The position numbers and the translations under genes are program-made. Below the pieces are notes generated by a model that had not been told where the DNA came from, did not search any database, and worked only from the letters and a program-made list of their open reading frames with translations. A DNA stretch of 64,000 nt, taken from positions 33,919-97,918 of the forward strand of contig CAZAEZ010000023.1 of the NCBI GenBank assembly GCA_964484205.1. Reading direction: 5' to 3'. This document shows positions 61,121 to 64,000 of this stretch, piece after piece. Origin of the DNA: M3007 sp964484205 (GTDB taxonomy: Bacteria > Bacteroidota > Bacteroidia > Chitinophagales > Saprospiraceae). Position 1 is the stretch's first letter; every line of letters begins with the position of its first letter.

Positions 61121-61204
61121 TATCCCGTATAGCAGTGAAACTCTAGAAGCCGTAGGACGAGTAAGGCTTCTCCGTCTACTCCGTGCCTCCGTGGTAATTA
61201 AACC

Positions 61205-61408
61205 CTAAAAATGATACCACTTGTTCCGGGGCGGCGGGTCCTGCTCATACCCGGACGCCAGGAGAATGCCCAGCGCCATTGCAACGATCAATACCAGTAC
61301 CAATAACTGGCTCACTGCTGCAAACCAGCTGCCGGGCATGGCGCCGGCCAACAGCACGATCAGTAAGGCTGCAAGCGAAACGCCGATGGCTACGGTGCGG
61401 TAATGCAT
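61205..61408 (-). CDS. Small two-helix membrane protein
   Basis: A 67-residue protein from ATG at 61408 (MHYRTVAIGVSLAALLIVLL). Two hydrophobic segments (about residues 6-26 and 30-52) are followed by a polar tail YEQDPPPRNKWYHF. No family recognised. It lies just downstream, on the minus strand, of a (GATGAGT) array. The frame above this ATG enters the array and is not used. Confidence 0.6.
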   Translation of the reverse strand: MHYRTVAIGVSLAALLIVLLAGAMPGSWFAAVSQLLVLVLIVAMALGILLASGYEQDPPPRNKWYHF

Positions 61409-61421
61409 GGTTGCAATATTT

Positions 61422-61490
61422 AGTGATGAGTGATGAGTGGGTACAATATTCCGGTAAGGTGAACCACTCATCGTTCATCACTCATCACTC
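61422..61490. repeat. Seven-base array (GATGAGT)n with inverted arm
   Basis: TGATGAGTGATGAGTGG (61424-61440) is matched by CCACTCAT and CATCACTCATCACTC (61465-61490) around a spacer with CAATATTCCGG, similar to the spacer CAACATTCCGG in the 58868 array. Confidence 0.72.
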
Positions 61491-61832
61491 AAATGGTTCC
61501 CAATCTTCCCCCAAACCTTCCGCCGGATGCCAGAAATGCCGGTCGAAATTGGTTACCCGGTCGTTTTCAACTTGAACGCCCTCGGCTTCCAAAAGTTCAC
61601 GCATCATCGTTGGCGTTGGGAAGTGATGCCGCCCGCTGAGTTCACCTTTGCGGTTGATCACCCGGTGCGCCGGTACGCCATCGCCGGCGAAGCTGTTGTT
61701 GAGCGCCCAACCGACCATACGCGCCGAGCCCAGGGCCAGAAAATCGGCGATAGCGCCATAGGTCGTCACCCGGCCAGGCGGCACCTGGCGGGTCACAGCG
61801 TACACCAGATCGTAATAGGTCGGTTGTTGCAT
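61485..61832 (-). CDS. Alkyltransferase-like (ATL) DNA-binding protein
   Basis: A 115-residue protein of the methylguanine-methyltransferase fold. The usual active-site PCHRV is replaced by PAHRVINRKGELSGRH near residue 55, so the alkyl-accepting Cys is absent. VPPGRVTTYGAIADFLAL and ARMVGWALNN are the conserved DNA-binding helix-turn-helix and Arg/Tyr finger elements. ATL proteins flip and mark O6-alkylguanine for nucleotide-excision repair without repairing it. Length is typical. Confidence 0.92.
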   Translation of the reverse strand: MQQPTYYDLVYAVTRQVPPGRVTTYGAIADFLALGSARMVGWALNNSFAGDGVPAHRVINRKGELSGRHHFPTPTMMRELLEAEGVQVENDRVTNFDRHFWHPAEGLGEDWEPFE

Positions 61833-61935
61833 GGTGTGCGAATTAAATAATTGAGTAAAAAACGTTTGTGTAGGGGCCCGCCTGTTTATTTTAGCCCAAA
61901 TTTATCAAAATAAAATCCACGATTTCAATTTCCAC

Positions 61936-63930
61936 ATGCACTTACCGCTACTCGAAGATCTCCTCATACTGCTCAGTTTTTCCGTTGTCATAGTTTTTAT
62001 TTTACAACGCCTGAAGCTGCCCTCCATCCTGGGTTTTTTGGTAACGGGCATGGTGATTGGTCCATATGGATTCAGTTTAATAGATGCCGTGGAGCAGGTG
62101 GAAATCATTTCCGAAATCGGGGTAATACTTTTGTTGTTTGTGATCGGGATGGAGTTGTCGATAAAACAACTTTCCGCCATAAAAAAGACCGTTTTCGTCG
62201 GCGGTTTTTTACAAGTGGGGATAACCGTTCTGGTGACCGGGGGCGCTTATTACCTGCTGGGCTATCCGGTAAACGAGGCCGTATTTGTCGGTTTTCTCTT
62301 TTCGCTTTCCAGCACGGCGATTGTATTGAAAGTATTTCAGGACAGAAATGAGATTTCCTCGCCACATGGCCGGAATGCACTTGCTATTTTGATTTTTCAG
62401 GACATTATTGTGGTGCCGATGATGCTGGTAACCCCAATAATGGCCGGTAAATCCACCGATATCACCCAGAGCGTTTTGTTGCTTTTGTTCAAAACACTGG
62501 TTGTTGTGGTCATCACCATTGTTAGTGCGCGGTACATCGTGCCACGGTTCATGCACATGATTGCGAAAACGAAAAGCAAGGAATTGTTCCTGCTCACTAC
62601 CATAACCCTGTGTTTTGCCGTTGCTTTTTTGACTTCTGAGGCGGGGCTTTCGCTTGCGTTGGGCGCATTTCTTGCGGGGCTTATTATTTCCGAATCGGAA
62701 TACAGCCACCAGGCTACCAGCATCATTTTGCCATTCCGGGAGTTATTTACCAGTTTCTTTTTTATTTCGATTGGTATGTTGCTTGATCTGCGTTTTTTCC
62801 TGGATCATTTTACCACGATAATGCTTCTGGTGGCGGGTGTTTATTTTGTAAAATCAATGATTGCATCCTTCGCCGTTGCGGTGCTTAAATACCCGGCCCG
62901 TATAGTTTTTCTCACTGGTTTGTCGCTGTTTCAGGTTGGTGAGTTTGCCTTCATCCTGTCCAAAGTGGGCATCCAGTACGGCTTGCTGACGGAAGCCACC
63001 AACCAGTATTTTCTGGCGGTGTCCATTGTCTCCATGTTGCTCACTCCTTTTGTGATCATTTTCGCCGAAGACATCACCAACTCCATCCTGAAATCTAAAA
63101 TTGGCGGCGCATTAAGTAACAAACTGACAAAGAGCGAAATGGGCGCAGCCGTTGATACCAGCGAGCTGAAAAACCACCTGGTGATCATAGGCTACGGCAT
63201 CAACGGCTCCAACCTGGCCAAAGCGGCCCGGTTCAGCAATATCCCCTACATCGTGCTCGAAATGAACGCCCAGATCGTACAATCGGAACGAAAGCGGAAT
63301 ACCCCCATCCTGTTTGGCGACGCCTCGCATCCGCACATTCTGGAGGCGGTGCAGATAAACCAGGCGCGGGCGGTGGTTATCGCTATTTCCGACCCTTTTG
63401 CCACCAAAGCCATCATCAGTAATATCCGCGCTGTCTCCCAATCGGTTTACGTGCTGGTACGCACCCGCTATGTGCGCGAGATCAACGAATTGTTTGCCCT
63501 TGGCGCCGACGAGGTCATCCCGGAAGAATTTGAAACCTCCGTGGAAATTTTTTCGCGGGTATTGCACAACTTCCTGATCCCGACGGAAGACATCGAGCAA
63601 TTCATCGAACGTATCCGGGCCGACAATTACAAACTTTTCCAAACCCAGAAAAAACTGCCTAAAACCTTGAAACCCGTAAAACCGGCCGATTTTAAAGTGA
63701 CCTGCATCCGTGTAAGCACCGACAGCGGCAGCCTGGTCGGCAAGCGCCTGGAGGAGTTGAACATTGACGCCGAATTCGGCGTCAATGTTATCGCCATTTC
63801 CAGGCATGGCAAACTGCTTACCAACCTGGACGCTGAAGAAAAACTATTGCAAAACGACCTGGCGTTCGTGCTGGGCGATCCCACCAATGTTGAAAACTTC
63901 CATAAGGCCGTGAGCATTCCAAAACGGTGA
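61936..63930 (+). CDS. CPA2-type cation:proton antiporter with TrkA domains
   Basis: A 664-residue protein. The first 385 residues form about 12 membrane helices of the Na+/H+ exchanger (KefB/C-like) type, with LPSILGFLVTGMVIGPYGF, GVILLLFVIGMELS and SLSSTAIVLKVFQDR. A TrkA-N Rossmann domain (about 413-530) has HLVIIGYGINGSNLAKAAR and FGDASHPHILEAVQI; a TrkA-C domain (about 575-660) follows. It probably exchanges K+ or Na+ for H+ under nucleotide control. No accessory quinone-reductase subunit is seen in the remaining bases. Confidence 0.93.
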   Translation: MHLPLLEDLLILLSFSVVIVFILQRLKLPSILGFLVTGMVIGPYGFSLIDAVEQVEIISEIGVILLLFVIGMELSIKQLSAIKKTVFVGGFLQVGITVLVTGGAYYLLGYPVNEAVFVGFLFSLSSTAIVLKVFQDRNEISSPHGRNALAILIFQDIIVVPMMLVTPIMAGKSTDITQSVLLLLFKTLVVVVITIVSARYIVPRFMHMIAKTKSKELFLLTTITLCFAVAFLTSEAGLSLALGAFLAGLIISESEYSHQATSIILPFRELFTSFFFISIGMLLDLRFFLDHFTTIMLLVAGVYFVKSMIASFAVAVLKYPARIVFLTGLSLFQVGEFAFILSKVGIQYGLLTEATNQYFLAVSIVSMLLTPFVIIFAEDITNSILKSKIGGALSNKLTKSEMGAAVDTSELKNHLVIIGYGINGSNLAKAARFSNIPYIVLEMNAQIVQSERKRNTPILFGDASHPHILEAVQINQARAVVIAISDPFATKAIISNIRAVSQSVYVLVRTRYVREINELFALGADEVIPEEFETSVEIFSRVLHNFLIPTEDIEQFIERIRADNYKLFQTQKKLPKTLKPVKPADFKVTCIRVSTDSGSLVGKRLEELNIDAEFGVNVIAISRHGKLLTNLDAEEKLLQNDLAFVLGDPTNVENFHKAVSIPKR

Positions 63931-64000
63931 GGCAGCACCCCCACACCCCATAGCCATCAACTTAAGGCGACCAGGTTTGAAATTCAATTGATTACATGAT

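Larger units (their letters stand above)
60875..61164. repeat. Nested triple inverted repeat
   Basis: The outer pair is TTCGTCCTACGGCTT (60878-60892) with AAGCCGTAGGACGA (61147-61160). The middle pair is a short GTCAT hairpin element in minus sense (60931-60959) facing the plus copy (61081-61120). The inner pair is the ATCAGATTTCTCGC palindrome (60986-61057). All three are symmetric about roughly the same centre. Confidence 0.72.
60859..61204. other. Intergenic region made of nested inverted repeats
   Basis: Holds three nested inverted pairs between 60875 and 61164 and a CTCCGTGCCTCCGTGG fragment near 61178. No gene was found. Confidence 0.7.

Noticed and set aside
61485..61832. Active O6-methylguanine methyltransferase
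   Set aside because: The catalytic Cys in PCHRV is replaced by Ala (PAHRV), so it is an ATL protein.
1..64000. tRNA and rRNA genes
   Set aside because: I looked for T-loop GGTTCGAATCC-type strings and rRNA landmarks and found none convincing; a tRNAscan or Infernal run would settle this.

Overview
The window looks like chromosome of a Bacteroidota bacterium, most likely of the Saprospiria type. Evidence for the phylum: a type IX secretion component (PorQ), several proteins ending in the T9SS type A sorting domain (YPNP or FPNP start), SusC-like and other TonB-dependent receptors, a DUF6029/Omp28 pair, an RprY-like response regulator, and upstream TAnnTTTG boxes in place of Shine-Dalgarno signals. 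The class is an inference from overall gene style. No rRNA, tRNA, CRISPR array, phage or transposase gene was recognised.

Layout. 1-3.4 kb: two tandem paralogous helical proteins of unknown function. 4.1-6.6 kb: DUF6029 plus Omp28 lipoprotein operon. 6.8-9.1 kb: acyl-CoA dehydrogenase and three tandem small two-helix membrane proteins. 9.1-14.3 kb: DUF58 protein, staphylococcal-nuclease-like protein, orphan PaaD, YheT hydrolase and an orphan response regulator. 14.8-18.5 kb: T9SS-targeted triple-PDZ protein, MORN lipoprotein, PorQ. 18.8-31.8 kb: VOC protein, XseA, amidohydrolase, PQQ-type sugar dehydrogenase with PA14 and sorting domain, TonB receptor, TatC, polyphosphate glucokinase and PdxA. 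31.9-41.2 kb: leucyl aminopeptidase, DNA polymerase I, LETM1-like protein, PLD-like nuclease, sigma factor, CBS/CorC protein, polyprenyl synthase. 41.7-44.7 kb: minimal sorting-domain protein, PLP decarboxylase, a 39-residue membrane peptide and a histidine-kinase remnant. 44.7-51.2 kb: a GltD-like flavoprotein, pyruvate:ferredoxin oxidoreductase and a DHOD-like protein that probably act together in ferredoxin/NAD(P)H redox metabolism. 51.3-64 kb: GH113-like lipoprotein, DUF433 antitoxin with truncated toxin, a T9SS gene split by one UGA, a TonB receptor, FolC, glycosyltransferase, carotene hydroxylase, ATL protein and a CPA2 antiporter.

The most unusual aspect is the density and variety of structured repeats: (a) perfect 70-79 nt palindromes with AACCTGTCAGG ends at 51.2, 52.4 and 54.4 kb; (b) hairpins of the form GTCAT..CGACC..GAG..ATCTGA whose inner stem covaries between copies; (c) seven-base tandem arrays with inverted arms, often just upstream of genes; (d) G-rich CCCCACCCCCATCCCC palindromes; (e) GTAGGGGCGACC arrays with 16- and 21-base periods. 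Several have become part of genes: they appear in frame inside PolA and FolC, supply the start codon of a TonB receptor and the stop codon of a membrane protein, and lie where a toxin gene is cut off. All calls come from reading the sequence; no database search was run.
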